From: an uncultured Bacilli bacterium
Lineage (GTDB): Bacteria; Bacillota_I; Bacilli_A; RF39; UBA660
NCBI GenBank assembly: GCA_934102355.1
Contig: CAKOSO010000006.1
Coordinates: forward strand, 1-58,921
Direction of reading: 5' to 3'
Length of the DNA: 58,921 bases
A model generated the notes under the pieces. The model was not told the origin of the DNA and ran no database searches. It worked only from the letters and a program-made list of their open reading frames with translations. The position numbers and the translations under genes were made by a program. Of this stretch, positions 8,060-16,226 are shown piece after piece. Each line of letters starts with the position of its first letter. The first letter of the stretch is position 1.

Positions 8060-9194
8060 AATGAATTTTGAATTATTAAAAACAAATAATAAAGCAAGAC
8101 TTGGAGTAATTCATAGTAAATACGGAGACTTTAAAACTCCAATGTTTATGCCAGTTGGTACAAGAGCAACAGTAAAAACTTTATCACCAGAAGAATTATA
8201 TGATTGTAATACTGGAATTGTTTTAGCAAATACATATCATTTATGGTTAAAACCAGGAGAAGATATAATAGAAAAAGCCGGGGATATTCATAACTTCATG
8301 AATTATAAAAGACCGATGCTTACTGATTCTGGTGGATTTCAAGTATTTTCTTTAGCGAATCCAAAAGATATTAGTGAAGAAGGAGTAAAATTTAAAAGCC
8401 ATATCGATGGATCAAATTTATTTTTAACTCCAGAAAAATCAATTGATATTCAAAATAAAATTGGTGCAGATATAATTATGTCATTTGATGAATGTCCTTA
8501 CTATCCTTGTACATATGAATACATGAAAAATAGTGTTGAAAGAACATTACGATGGGCAAAAAGAGGAAAAGATTATCATAAAAATAAAGATCAAATGTTA
8601 TTTGGAATAGTTCAAGGCGGAGAGTTTGAAGATTTAAGAAAATATAGTGCTGAAGAAACAGTAAAAATGGATTTTGATGGATACTCAATCGGTGGTACAT
8701 CAGTAGGAGAAGGAAAAGATGTTATGTATAAAATGATTGATTATGCAATTCCTTATTTACCTAATGATAAATTACGTTACCTTATGGGTGTTGGAGAACC
8801 AATAGATATTCTAGAAGGTATATCTCGTGGAGTTGATATCTTTGACTGTGTATTACCAACTCGTATTGCAAGACATGCCAATGCATTCACAAGATATGGA
8901 AGAATAAATCTTAAAAACTCTAAATATAAAGAAGACTTTACTCCAATTGAAAAAGACTGCGACTGTTATGCCTGTAAAAACTATACCAAAGCATATATAA
9001 GGCATTTGATCAATGTAGATGAAGTATTTGGACAAAGACTTTTATCAATACATAATATTAGATTTTTAATAAAAATGACTGAAGAGGCAAGAGAATCAAT
9101 TGAAAATGACAAATTTGAAGAATACAAAAAAGATTTTATATCAAAATATGGCGATATAAGTGACAAGAGAATGAAACAGAAATTTGAAAAATAA
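8052..9194 (+). CDS. tgt: Queuine/preQ1 tRNA-guanine transglycosylase
   Basis: A 380-residue enzyme exchanging G34 for preQ1 in GUN-anticodon tRNAs. Visible motifs are PMFMPVGTRATVK, NTYHL, LTDSGGFQVFSL with the active-site aspartate, FGIVQGG, YSIGG, ILPTR-like VLPTRIARH, and the zinc site CDCYACKNYTKAYIRHL (three Cys and one His). The ATG at 8052 lies 9 bases after GGAG, which itself sits inside the queA coding sequence, so translation is probably coupled; an in-frame TTG at 8037 is too early. The stop codon lies within the 62-bp leader repeat of the following sigma gene. Confidence 0.97.
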   Translation: MSKMNFELLKTNNKARLGVIHSKYGDFKTPMFMPVGTRATVKTLSPEELYDCNTGIVLANTYHLWLKPGEDIIEKAGDIHNFMNYKRPMLTDSGGFQVFSLANPKDISEEGVKFKSHIDGSNLFLTPEKSIDIQNKIGADIIMSFDECPYYPCTYEYMKNSVERTLRWAKRGKDYHKNKDQMLFGIVQGGEFEDLRKYSAEETVKMDFDGYSIGGTSVGEGKDVMYKMIDYAIPYLPNDKLRYLMGVGEPIDILEGISRGVDIFDCVLPTRIARHANAFTRYGRINLKNSKYKEDFTPIEKDCDCYACKNYTKAYIRHLINVDEVFGQRLLSIHNIRFLIKMTEEARESIENDKFEEYKKDFISKYGDISDKRMKQKFEK

Positions 9195-9251
9195 TTGATT
9201 TTTTATTAAAAAAGTTATACCATATATATCACAAAAACTTAATGGGGGAAA
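9190..9251 (+). repeat. Leader repeat copy 1 upstream of first long sigma gene
   Basis: About 62 bases identical to 11037-11098, running from the tgt stop codon through ATTGATTTTTTATT and TTATACCATATATATCAC to the GGGGG ribosome-binding site. The promoter of the sigma gene must lie within it. No good -35/-10 pair for the housekeeping sigma is evident (TTGATT with TATACC has a 15-base spacer). Confidence 0.9.
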
Positions 9252-9256
9252 AGAAT

Positions 9257-10984
9257 ATGAAATTTAAAAAAGAAGAATTATCAAAATATCAAAATAATTC
9301 TAAATATATGATGATTTTACCAGTTTTAACTGCTATATATGATGAATTTTCATACCTCGATTTAACAAAAGAGGAATTTTTAAACATTTCATTAGAGTCA
9401 ATAAGAAATGAAAATATATCATCAAAAAGTGATAATTTCATTGAAGAAATATATCAAGTATTAAAACAAGCATTCGGGCCACTATCTATAAAGAGTAGCA
9501 AAGGAAAAGATAAATTATTAAAAGAAATAGGTCAATATATTGATAATCTGGAAGAAAACAATAACGAAAAAGCATTAAAAGACATATCGTCATTTATAAG
9601 TAGCAAATCATATGAAATAGATGTAGACTTATTAATCCAACTTATTAATAATAATTTAAAATTGAATGAATTATTAGAACGATTTACAAATAACAACATT
9701 AAATCATTAAAGGAAGGAAAACTTAAATTCCAAAACAGTACATTTAGTGATTTAGTAGAAACTTATTGTAATATGAATAATATTGAAATAGATCTTAATC
9801 AATATAATGATGAATTAGATTTGACTTGTATTAATGATGATGTTAGATCATATTTAATTGAAATTGGAAGAATTAGAATGTTAAAGCAAGAAGAAGAATA
9901 TAAATATGGTATTGAAGCAAAAAATGGTAGTGAGGAAGCTAAGAGAAAACTAGTAGAAGCAAATCTTCGTTTAGTTGTATCTGTTGCTAAAAAGTATATT
10001 GGTCATGGTATAGGTCTTCTTGACCTTATTCAAGAAGGAAATATCGGGCTTATGAAAGCAGCTGATGAGTTTGATGCCGAAAAAGGATATAGATTTTCAA
10101 CATATGCAACATGGTGGATAAGACAAACTATAATACGTTCAATACACAATAAAGCAAGAGTAATAAGAATTCCTGTACATGTAAATGAACAAGTTATAAA
10201 ATTAAAGACAACAATAGCAGAATTACAATTTGAATTAAATAGGGAGCCAACTGTTGAAGAAATATCAGAAAAAATGAATATTTCAATAAATCATACTAAG
10301 GATTTATTGAATGTCTCAATGAAAACGATTAGTTTAGATGGAAGCATAAATTCAATGGAAGATGACGATGATGAACTAATGAATTTTGTGGCAGACAAAA
10401 ACTCTGAAGACTTCGTTAATAATATTATCGAAAATAGTTTGTTAGAAGATTTGCTTCAAAATTCAAATTTAACTGATACAGAATTAAAAATATTAAAAAT
10501 GCGTTATGGAATAGGAGAGTCTCGACCAATGACACTTCAAGAAATCGGAAACACTATGCATGTAACAAGAGAAAGAATTCGCCAAAAAGAAGCCAAAGCA
10601 CTAAGAAAAATAAGATTAAGAGTATCACTCCAAGAAAAAGCATTAGAAGAACCAAAAGAAGAAAAAAAAGCAAAAGCTAAACCAGTATATTCATATGGAG
10701 AACACAAAACAATATACGAAACATTCCCAGAATATAAAGTAGAAGAAATAAATGATATGTTATCAGAATTAACTGATATTGAAATGAACTTAATAAATAT
10801 AAGGTTTGGAAATAATTTATATCAAAAGTTACCAAAAATCGCATGGCCAGATACGGCTACTAGATACAAATATACATATAGTTTAGTTCCGAAAATGCAA
10901 ATATTATTGCAAAAAATTAAAAGAAGAAATGAAATACAAAAAACTAAGCCAGTAACAAGAGCTAAAAGAGATGTTAACGAATAG
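9257..10984 (+). CDS. Long sigma-70-family protein, copy 1 of tandem pair
   Basis: A 575-residue protein. Residues 1-190 form a helical N-terminal domain ending in DLVETYCNMNNI. The sigma core follows: region 1.2/2 at about 192-300 (SYLIEIGRI, EANLRLVVSVAKKYIG, DLIQEGNIGLMKA, YRFSTYATWWIRQ), region 3, and region 4 at about 405-455 (LKILKMRYGIGE, VTRERIRQKEAKALRK). A Lys-rich linker leads to a C-terminal module at about 485-560 (IYETFPEYKVEEIND, NLINIRFGNNLYQK) that recurs in the other two long sigma proteins and resembles region 4.1. At the E. coli T440 position region 2.4 has Ile, suggesting altered -10 recognition; the -35 helix keeps RERIR. The primary sigma factor is expected elsewhere. 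ATG at 9257 with GGGGG upstream; the ATG at 9242 sits in the ribosome-binding site. Confidence 0.85.
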   Translation: MKFKKEELSKYQNNSKYMMILPVLTAIYDEFSYLDLTKEEFLNISLESIRNENISSKSDNFIEEIYQVLKQAFGPLSIKSSKGKDKLLKEIGQYIDNLEENNNEKALKDISSFISSKSYEIDVDLLIQLINNNLKLNELLERFTNNNIKSLKEGKLKFQNSTFSDLVETYCNMNNIEIDLNQYNDELDLTCINDDVRSYLIEIGRIRMLKQEEEYKYGIEAKNGSEEAKRKLVEANLRLVVSVAKKYIGHGIGLLDLIQEGNIGLMKAADEFDAEKGYRFSTYATWWIRQTIIRSIHNKARVIRIPVHVNEQVIKLKTTIAELQFELNREPTVEEISEKMNISINHTKDLLNVSMKTISLDGSINSMEDDDDELMNFVADKNSEDFVNNIIENSLLEDLLQNSNLTDTELKILKMRYGIGESRPMTLQEIGNTMHVTRERIRQKEAKALRKIRLRVSLQEKALEEPKEEKKAKAKPVYSYGEHKTIYETFPEYKVEEINDMLSELTDIEMNLINIRFGNNLYQKLPKIAWPDTATRYKYTYSLVPKMQILLQKIKRRNEIQKTKPVTRAKRDVNE

Positions 10985-11000
10985 AATACATCTCTTTTAA
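10964..11000 (+). terminator. Terminator at end of first long sigma gene
   Basis: An 11-bp perfect stem AAAAGAGATGT with a 13-base loop spans the stop codon and ends in TTTT. It separates the tandem sigma genes into distinct transcription units. Confidence 0.75.
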
Positions 11001-11036
11001 TTTCAGTACAGTTTTATCAAAAAAATTATTGCATGA

Positions 11037-11098
11037 AATAATTGATTTTTTATTAAAAAAGTTATACCATATATATCACAAAAACTTAATGGGGGAAA
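11037..11098 (+). repeat. Leader repeat copy 2 upstream of second long sigma gene
   Basis: The same 62 bases as 9190-9251, including the relic of the tgt stop codon (ATAATTGATT). This indicates that gene and leader were duplicated in tandem with a breakpoint at the tgt end. Confidence 0.9.
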
Positions 11099-11102
11099 TA
11101 AA

Positions 11103-12839
11103 ATGAAATTTCAAAAAGAGGAATTATCAAAATATCAAAATAATCCTAAATATATGATGATTTTGCCTGTTCTAACTGCTATATATGATGAATTTTCATA
11201 TCTTGATTTAACAAAGGAAGAATTTTTAAGCATCTCATTAAATTCAATAAGAGATGAAAATATATCATTAAAAAGCGATGACTTTATCGAAGAAATATAT
11301 CAAGTATTAAAAGAAGCTTTTGGGAATTTATCCATAAAAAGTAGTAAAGGGAAAAGTAAATTATTAAAAGAATTAAGTCAATATATTGATAATCTGAAAG
11401 AAAACAATAACGAAAAAGCATTAGAAGACATATCATCATTTATAAGTAGCAAATCATATGAAATAGATATAGATCTATTAATTCAACTTATTAATAATAA
11501 TTTAAAATTAAATGAATTATTAGAACGATTTACAAATAACAACATTAAATCATTAAAGGAAGGAAAACTTAAATTTCAAAATAATACATTTAGTGATTTA
11601 GTAGAAACTTATTGTAATATGAATAATATTGAAATAGATCTTAATCGATACGATGATGAATTAGATTCAGTTATTATTGACGATAACATTAAAGCATATT
11701 TAATTGAGATTGGAAAAACCAAAAGATTAACACCAGAAGAAGAATATAAATATGCTACTGAAATAAAAAATGGTAGTGAGGAAGCTAAGAAAAAACTAAT
11801 AGAAGCAAATCTTCGCTTAGTTGTAGCTATTGCTAAAAAGTACATTGGTCATGATATGGATTTGCTCGATCTTATTCAAGAAGGAAATATTGGGCTTATT
11901 AAAGCAGTTAATGAGTTTGATATTGAAAAAGGATATAGATTTTCAACATATGCAACATGGTGGATAAAACAGAGAATAATACATTCAATACAAAATAAAT
12001 CAAGAGCAATAAGAGTTCCTGTATATATAACTAAACAACTCAGAATACTAAATGATATAACAGAAAAATTACAAGCTGAATTAAACAGAAAGCCAACTAT
12101 TGAAGAGTTAGCAAAAGAAATGGAGCTTCCATTACGTAAAATTAAAGAATTACTTAATTTATCAACGAAAATGGTCAGTTTAGACGGACGTATAAATTCA
12201 GAAAACGATGTAGAGAGTGAACTAATTAACTTTGTAGCAGATGAAAATTCTGAAGTTTTCATTAATAATACCGTAGACAACATTGTTTTAAAAGATTTGT
12301 TAGAGAACTCTAATTTAACTTATATAGAGCTAAAAATAATAAAAATGCGATATGGAATAGGTCTACCTCGACCAATTACACTTCAAGAGCTTGGGAAATC
12401 TATGCATGTAACAGGAGAAAACATTCGTCAAAAAGAAGTTAAAGCACTAAAAAAAATGAGGTTAAGATTTTTCCAGCAAGAAAAAACTTTAGATAAATCA
12501 AAAAACCCGGAAACAAAAGAAGAAAAAGCTAAACCAGTATATTCAACTGAAGTATGTAGAACAATATTTGAAACATTTCAAAGATACGAATTTGAAGAGA
12601 TAGTTGAAATGATATCAAAATTAACTAATAGTGAAAAAGAATTATTACATATAAGATTTGGGGATAAACTATATCAAAGACCACCAAAAGAAATTATATG
12701 GCCAGATAAATCTACTAGATATAAATACAAAAATGTTTTGCTTCCAAAAATGAAAATGTTACTACAAAAAATCAAAAGAAGAAATGAAATACAAAAAACT
12801 AAGCCAGTTATAAGAGCTAAAAAGAGCGTTGATAAGTAA
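11103..12839 (+). CDS. Long sigma-70-family protein, copy 2 of tandem pair
   Basis: A 578-residue paralogue of the preceding gene with the same architecture. I count about 18 differences in the first 188 residues (roughly 90% identical), but the sigma core is only about 60% identical. Changes fall at promoter-contact positions: region 2.4 reads WWIKQRIIHS (Ile at the T440 position, His at R441) and the region 4.2 recognition helix reads VTGENIRQKE where typical factors have VTRERIRQ, losing the R584 equivalent. It should therefore read different promoters or be impaired in DNA contact (inference). The C-terminal module IFETFQRYEFEEIVEM is kept. The ATG at 11103 follows GGGGG by 7 bases. An imperfect hairpin with T-run lies around 12819-12860. 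Confidence 0.85.
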   Translation: MKFQKEELSKYQNNPKYMMILPVLTAIYDEFSYLDLTKEEFLSISLNSIRDENISLKSDDFIEEIYQVLKEAFGNLSIKSSKGKSKLLKELSQYIDNLKENNNEKALEDISSFISSKSYEIDIDLLIQLINNNLKLNELLERFTNNNIKSLKEGKLKFQNNTFSDLVETYCNMNNIEIDLNRYDDELDSVIIDDNIKAYLIEIGKTKRLTPEEEYKYATEIKNGSEEAKKKLIEANLRLVVAIAKKYIGHDMDLLDLIQEGNIGLIKAVNEFDIEKGYRFSTYATWWIKQRIIHSIQNKSRAIRVPVYITKQLRILNDITEKLQAELNRKPTIEELAKEMELPLRKIKELLNLSTKMVSLDGRINSENDVESELINFVADENSEVFINNTVDNIVLKDLLENSNLTYIELKIIKMRYGIGLPRPITLQELGKSMHVTGENIRQKEVKALKKMRLRFFQQEKTLDKSKNPETKEEKAKPVYSTEVCRTIFETFQRYEFEEIVEMISKLTNSEKELLHIRFGDKLYQRPPKEIIWPDKSTRYKYKNVLLPKMKMLLQKIKRRNEIQKTKPVIRAKKSVDK

Positions 12840-12896
12840 AATACGTTTCTTTTTCTTTTTACATTTGGTATAATCTTATTAGAAAAGAGGAGTAAT

Positions 12897-14327
12897 ATGA
12901 AAAATAGTGCAATAACAAGTCGTAATGTTGATTTTGCTAAGTGGTATACAGATGTAGTAAATGCTGCTCATCTAGCAACATATTCTAACGTAAAAGGTTG
13001 TATAATACTAGAACCAAATGGATATGAATTATGGGACAGTATAAGAACACAAATGGATAAAATGTTTAAAGAAACTGGACATAGAAATGTGGCAATGCCA
13101 ATGCTTATACCAGAAAATCTTATGAAAAAAGAAAGTGATTTAATAAACGGTTTTGCACCAGAAGTTGCATGGGTAACGGAAGGTGGATCTAAAAAACTTG
13201 AAGAAAGAATGTGTATAAGACCAACATCAGAAACACTATTCAGTGATTATTATTCAAATGTAGTAAAATCATATCGTGATTTACCACTTAAATATAACCA
13301 ATGGTGCAGCGTAATGCGTTGGGAAAAAGAAACAAGGCCTTTCTTAAGAAGTAGAGAATTCTGGTGGCAAGAAGGACATACAGTACACTCAACAAAAGAA
13401 GAGGCTGAAAAAGAAACACTTGATATGTTAAATGTATATAAAACATTCTTTGAAAAATATTTGGCAATACCAGCTATAGTTGGTAAAAAAACCGAAAAAG
13501 AAAAATTTGCAGGAGCAGAATATACTTATACAGTTGAAGCATTAATGTATAATGGTGTAGCACTTCAATCTGGAACTACCCACTATTTTGGTCAAAAATT
13601 TTCCAAAGCATATGATATTAAGTTTTTAAATCAAAATAATGAATTTGAATATGCTTATCAAACATCATGGGGTACATCATCAAGAATGATAGGTGCATTA
13701 ATAATGGTTCATAGTGATGATAAGGGATTAGTTTTACCACCAAAAGTAGCACCAAGAAAAGTTTGTATAATACCAATTGGTAATGATGAAAATGCATTAT
13801 CTCTTGCAAAACAATATAACGAAAAATTAAATAAATCTGGAATTGTAACATATACTGATAGTAGTGAAAAATCACCTGGATTTAAATTTGCTGAAGCAGA
13901 AGTTTTAGGAATTCCATTAAGAATAGAAATAGGAAAACGTGATTTAGATAACAATCAAATTACTATAGCAAGAAGAGATACAAGTGAAAAAATCACTATC
14001 AGTAAAGATGCTGATATAGTTAATGAAGTAAATAAATTATTAGAAGAAATTCAAGATAACCTATATAACAAAGCAAAAGCAAGAAGAGATGAAATGACTT
14101 ATAAAGCAACAACGCTTGATGAATTAAAAGAAATAATGGAAAATCATCCAGGATTTACTAAAGCAATGTGGTGTGGAAGTAAAGAATGTGAAGAAAAAAT
14201 AAAAGAAATAAAAGGATGCAAATCAAGATGTATTCCATTTGAAGAAGAACAAGAACATATTGCAGACACATGCATCTGTTGTGGTAAAAAAGCAGAAACA
14301 ATGGTTATCTGGGATATTCAATATTAA
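12897..14327 (+). CDS. proS: Prolyl-tRNA synthetase (archaeal/eukaryotic-type, ProS type 3)
   Basis: A 476-residue class II synthetase. It charges tRNA-Pro. Class II motif 2 appears as FLRSREFWWQEGHTVH and the proline site as CIRPTSETLFSDYY. The C-terminal zinc-binding-like domain is present (MWCGSKECEEKI and CICCGKKA). It lacks the editing insertion of bacterial type 1 ProRS, and its length fits type 3. The ATG is preceded by AGAGGAGTAAT and by a TATAAT at about 12870. A WG-repeat-like gene follows after 18 bases. Confidence 0.95.
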   Translation: MKNSAITSRNVDFAKWYTDVVNAAHLATYSNVKGCIILEPNGYELWDSIRTQMDKMFKETGHRNVAMPMLIPENLMKKESDLINGFAPEVAWVTEGGSKKLEERMCIRPTSETLFSDYYSNVVKSYRDLPLKYNQWCSVMRWEKETRPFLRSREFWWQEGHTVHSTKEEAEKETLDMLNVYKTFFEKYLAIPAIVGKKTEKEKFAGAEYTYTVEALMYNGVALQSGTTHYFGQKFSKAYDIKFLNQNNEFEYAYQTSWGTSSRMIGALIMVHSDDKGLVLPPKVAPRKVCIIPIGNDENALSLAKQYNEKLNKSGIVTYTDSSEKSPGFKFAEAEVLGIPLRIEIGKRDLDNNQITIARRDTSEKITISKDADIVNEVNKLLEEIQDNLYNKAKARRDEMTYKATTLDELKEIMENHPGFTKAMWCGSKECEEKIKEIKGCKSRCIPFEEEQEHIADTCICCGKKAETMVIWDIQY

Positions 14328-14345
14328 AATTTTTTGGGGGAAGAA

Positions 14346-15044
14346 ATGAAAGACAAAAAAATTAGTAGTAAGATGTACATAGCAATGGAAAGACTTTATA
14401 AAGTTGATCCATCAACAGGTTTAGAAGTTGAAGACATATATGGAAAAACATATATAAAAAATTATGAAGGTAAAAGATTGTCTGATTCATATTATGCAGT
14501 TAAAAGAATTGATGATAAACACTTTATCGTATGTGATTTAAACTATTGTAACCAAGTAGGCTATGTAAATGGTTTCTCAGGTAATTCAAAAATAAAAGAA
14601 AGCTTTAAGTTCCAATATGGAATTATATCTTGTAATGGAATTAATAAAGCAAAAACTTTACTAAGACCAATATATGACAATATAATTACTACAGATTATA
14701 ATATGGCCATAATTGAATCAAATGGAAAACTTGGATGTGTTGAATTAGATGAAAACAGCAAATTTTATGGAGAGGTAATTATACCACCAGTATTTGATAA
14801 CATAAGATTTGAAACAGAAAACATAATTAATTGTAAGATGGATGGTTATGAAGGATATCTACCAAGAAATGATATATTTAAAAACAAAATTAAAGCGTAT
14901 AAAGAAAAAAATCCATCTGCAACTGGATCAGACATAGAAGACTTTGTTGGAGAAAACATACTAAAGATAAAAACGCAAGATGTACTTAAAGACAAATTAA
15001 GAAAAGTAAAAAAAGGAATTGTAAGAAAAAAAGTAAGAGACTAA
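14346..15044 (+). CDS. WG-repeat-like protein of unknown function
   Basis: A 232-residue soluble protein. Its middle shows two WG-like beta repeats: LRPIYDNIITTDYNMAIIES with NGKLGCVEL, then GEVIIPPVFDNIRFE with DGYEGYLPRND. WG repeats occur in many Firmicutes proteins of unclear role. The C-terminal 40 residues are highly basic (KDKLRKVKKGIVRKKVRD), possibly binding nucleic acid (inference). The ATG at 14346 has GGGGGAAG just upstream; a TTG at 14334 is rejected. It lies 18 bases after proS and is probably co-transcribed. Confidence 0.6.
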   Translation: MKDKKISSKMYIAMERLYKVDPSTGLEVEDIYGKTYIKNYEGKRLSDSYYAVKRIDDKHFIVCDLNYCNQVGYVNGFSGNSKIKESFKFQYGIISCNGINKAKTLLRPIYDNIITTDYNMAIIESNGKLGCVELDENSKFYGEVIIPPVFDNIRFETENIINCKMDGYEGYLPRNDIFKNKIKAYKEKNPSATGSDIEDFVGENILKIKTQDVLKDKLRKVKKGIVRKKVRD

Positions 15045-15061
15045 AAAAGTTTCTTTTTTTT
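15033..15061 (+). terminator. Terminator after WG-repeat-like gene
   Basis: AAGAGACT pairs with AGTTTCTT (one G-U) across the stop codon and leads into a T-run. Confidence 0.7.
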
Positions 15062-15135
15062 ACGTCAACTGTAACTAAAACATCAAATTTCGACAAAAGC
15101 AATATCTATAATTTTAAATACAAGGGAGAGATTTG

Positions 15136-15471
15136 ATGTTAGACATTGATATGGAATTTAGGAAAGGAATTTTTTTTGTTAGATTAAAAGGTGTTTTAAA
15201 TGGAGATACAGCACTTGAACTAGATGAAAACTTAACATCTATTATTACTGATAATGGTATAAAATACTTACTTATAAATTTAAATGAACTTACATATATA
15301 GATAAATATGGACTAAAAGTAATTTTTAAAAACTATCAAAATATTAATATTAATAATGGCAAATTTATTATATGTGGAGGGGATAAATTATCAAATTATA
15401 CAGGAAATATAATTGATAATTTATATCAAGTAAGTGATGAAATGAAGGCTTTTGAGGTAATAAGTATATGA
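15136..15471 (+). CDS. STAS-domain protein, SpoIIAA-like anti-sigma antagonist
   Basis: A 111-residue single STAS domain with the SpoIIAA fold pattern: an N-terminal strand pair (FFVRLKGVLNGDTALELDE), central LLINLNELTYIDKYGLKVIF, and a C-terminal helix. In SpoIIAA and RsbV the motif after the central strand is DSSGL, whose second serine is phosphorylated by SpoIIAB or RsbW. Here it is DKYGL, so the acceptor serine is missing. The downstream sigma gene overlaps by 4 bases (ATGA), and the usual spoIIAB gene between them is absent. The TGA at 15469-15471 is the stop codon. The ATG at 15136 has GGGAGAG upstream. It probably binds a partner without phospho-control (inference). Confidence 0.8.
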   Translation: MLDIDMEFRKGIFFVRLKGVLNGDTALELDENLTSIITDNGIKYLLINLNELTYIDKYGLKVIFKNYQNININNGKFIICGGDKLSNYTGNIIDNLYQVSDEMKAFEVISI

Positions 15472-16133
15472 CATTAGAAAAAACTAGTATTACTGAAGAT
15501 CTAATTTATAGTTGTGAACCATTAATATATTCCATTATCAATAAATATACATTTTTCTTTGATAGAGATGATTTATATCAAGTAGCAACAATTGGACTTA
15601 TTCATGCATACAATCACTATAAAGAAAATAAAAATACAAAATTCTCTAGTTATGCATATTTTTATATAATAGGGGAAGTAAAAAAGTACATAAGAGAAAG
15701 TAATTTCTTTAAAGTAAGTAAAGACTTATCAAAAATAGGTAAAAAAATAGAAGACGTAAAAGTTCTTTTAACAAATAAATATGGAAAAATTCCTACTAAT
15801 TATGAAATAGCAAGTTTTTTAAAAATAGATATAGAAAAAATAGAAGAATCAATAAACGCCAATACATTATTAAAAAGTCTAGATTATATGGATGAAGAAG
15901 AAATATCGGTGCATGAAAAGGTTGGCTTTATAGAACAAGGATATAATGAAGAAATACTTGATTTAAAAGAAGAATTAAAACATCTTTCATCACCAGAAAA
16001 AAGACTTATCAAAGAAAGATATGAAAACGGGCATACTCAAAATGAAACATCTAAAATACTAGGAATTTCACAAGTTCAAGTGTCAAGAAAAGAAAAAGAG
16101 ATATTAACTAGACTAAGAGCTAGATTACAGTAA
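15468..16133 (+). CDS. SigF/SigG/SigB-type alternative sigma factor
   Basis: A 221-residue group 3 sigma-70 factor. Region 2 is at about 15-85 (DDLYQVATIGLIHAYNHY and TKFSSYAYFYIIGEVKKYIRES). Region 3 follows (KIPTNYEIASFLKI). Region 4 is near the C-terminus (SSPEKRLIKERYENGHTQN and ISQVQVSRKEKEILTRLR). The order STAS gene then sigma gene matches the spoIIA operon minus spoIIAB, so the best homologue is SigF or a merged forespore-type factor; assignment to F rather than G or B is not secure. It overlaps the STAS gene by 4 bases, so the two are translationally coupled. A strong terminator follows. Confidence 0.8.
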   Translation: MTLEKTSITEDLIYSCEPLIYSIINKYTFFFDRDDLYQVATIGLIHAYNHYKENKNTKFSSYAYFYIIGEVKKYIRESNFFKVSKDLSKIGKKIEDVKVLLTNKYGKIPTNYEIASFLKIDIEKIEESINANTLLKSLDYMDEEEISVHEKVGFIEQGYNEEILDLKEELKHLSSPEKRLIKERYENGHTQNETSKILGISQVQVSRKEKEILTRLRARLQ

Positions 16134-16162
16134 AAAATTATAGAAGATCTATAATTTTTTTA
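16132..16162. terminator. Terminator after the STAS-sigma operon
   Basis: A 13-bp perfect stem AAAAAATTATAGA with loop AGA, followed by T6. The A-run on the left arm makes it potentially bidirectional. Confidence 0.9.
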
Positions 16163-16181
16163 CATTGCCAAAATAAATACA

Positions 16182-16210
16182 TTTACACAAATGTTCGTTT
16201 ATGATAAAAT
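16182..16210 (+). promoter_or_regulatory. pcrA promoter with operator-like spacer shared with ruvAB
   Basis: TTTACA (16182-16187), a 17-base spacer and TAAAAT (16205-16210). The spacer region ACACAAATGTTCGTTT matches the ruvA counterpart in 14 of 16 positions, and the flanks (TGATAAAATT) also match. GTTCG fits one half of the Bacillus LexA box. Confidence 0.6.
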
Positions 16211-16226
16211 TTATATAGGTGATAGT

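Noticed and set aside
12870..12896. Full housekeeping promoter for proS.
   Set aside because: A TATAAT is present near 12870 but no acceptable -35 lies 16-18 bases upstream, so it is only mentioned in the gene entry.
16191..16226. Earlier start for pcrA at ATG 16191.
   Set aside because: It lies inside the predicted promoter, lacks a ribosome-binding site, and AGGTGA is properly spaced from ATG 16227.
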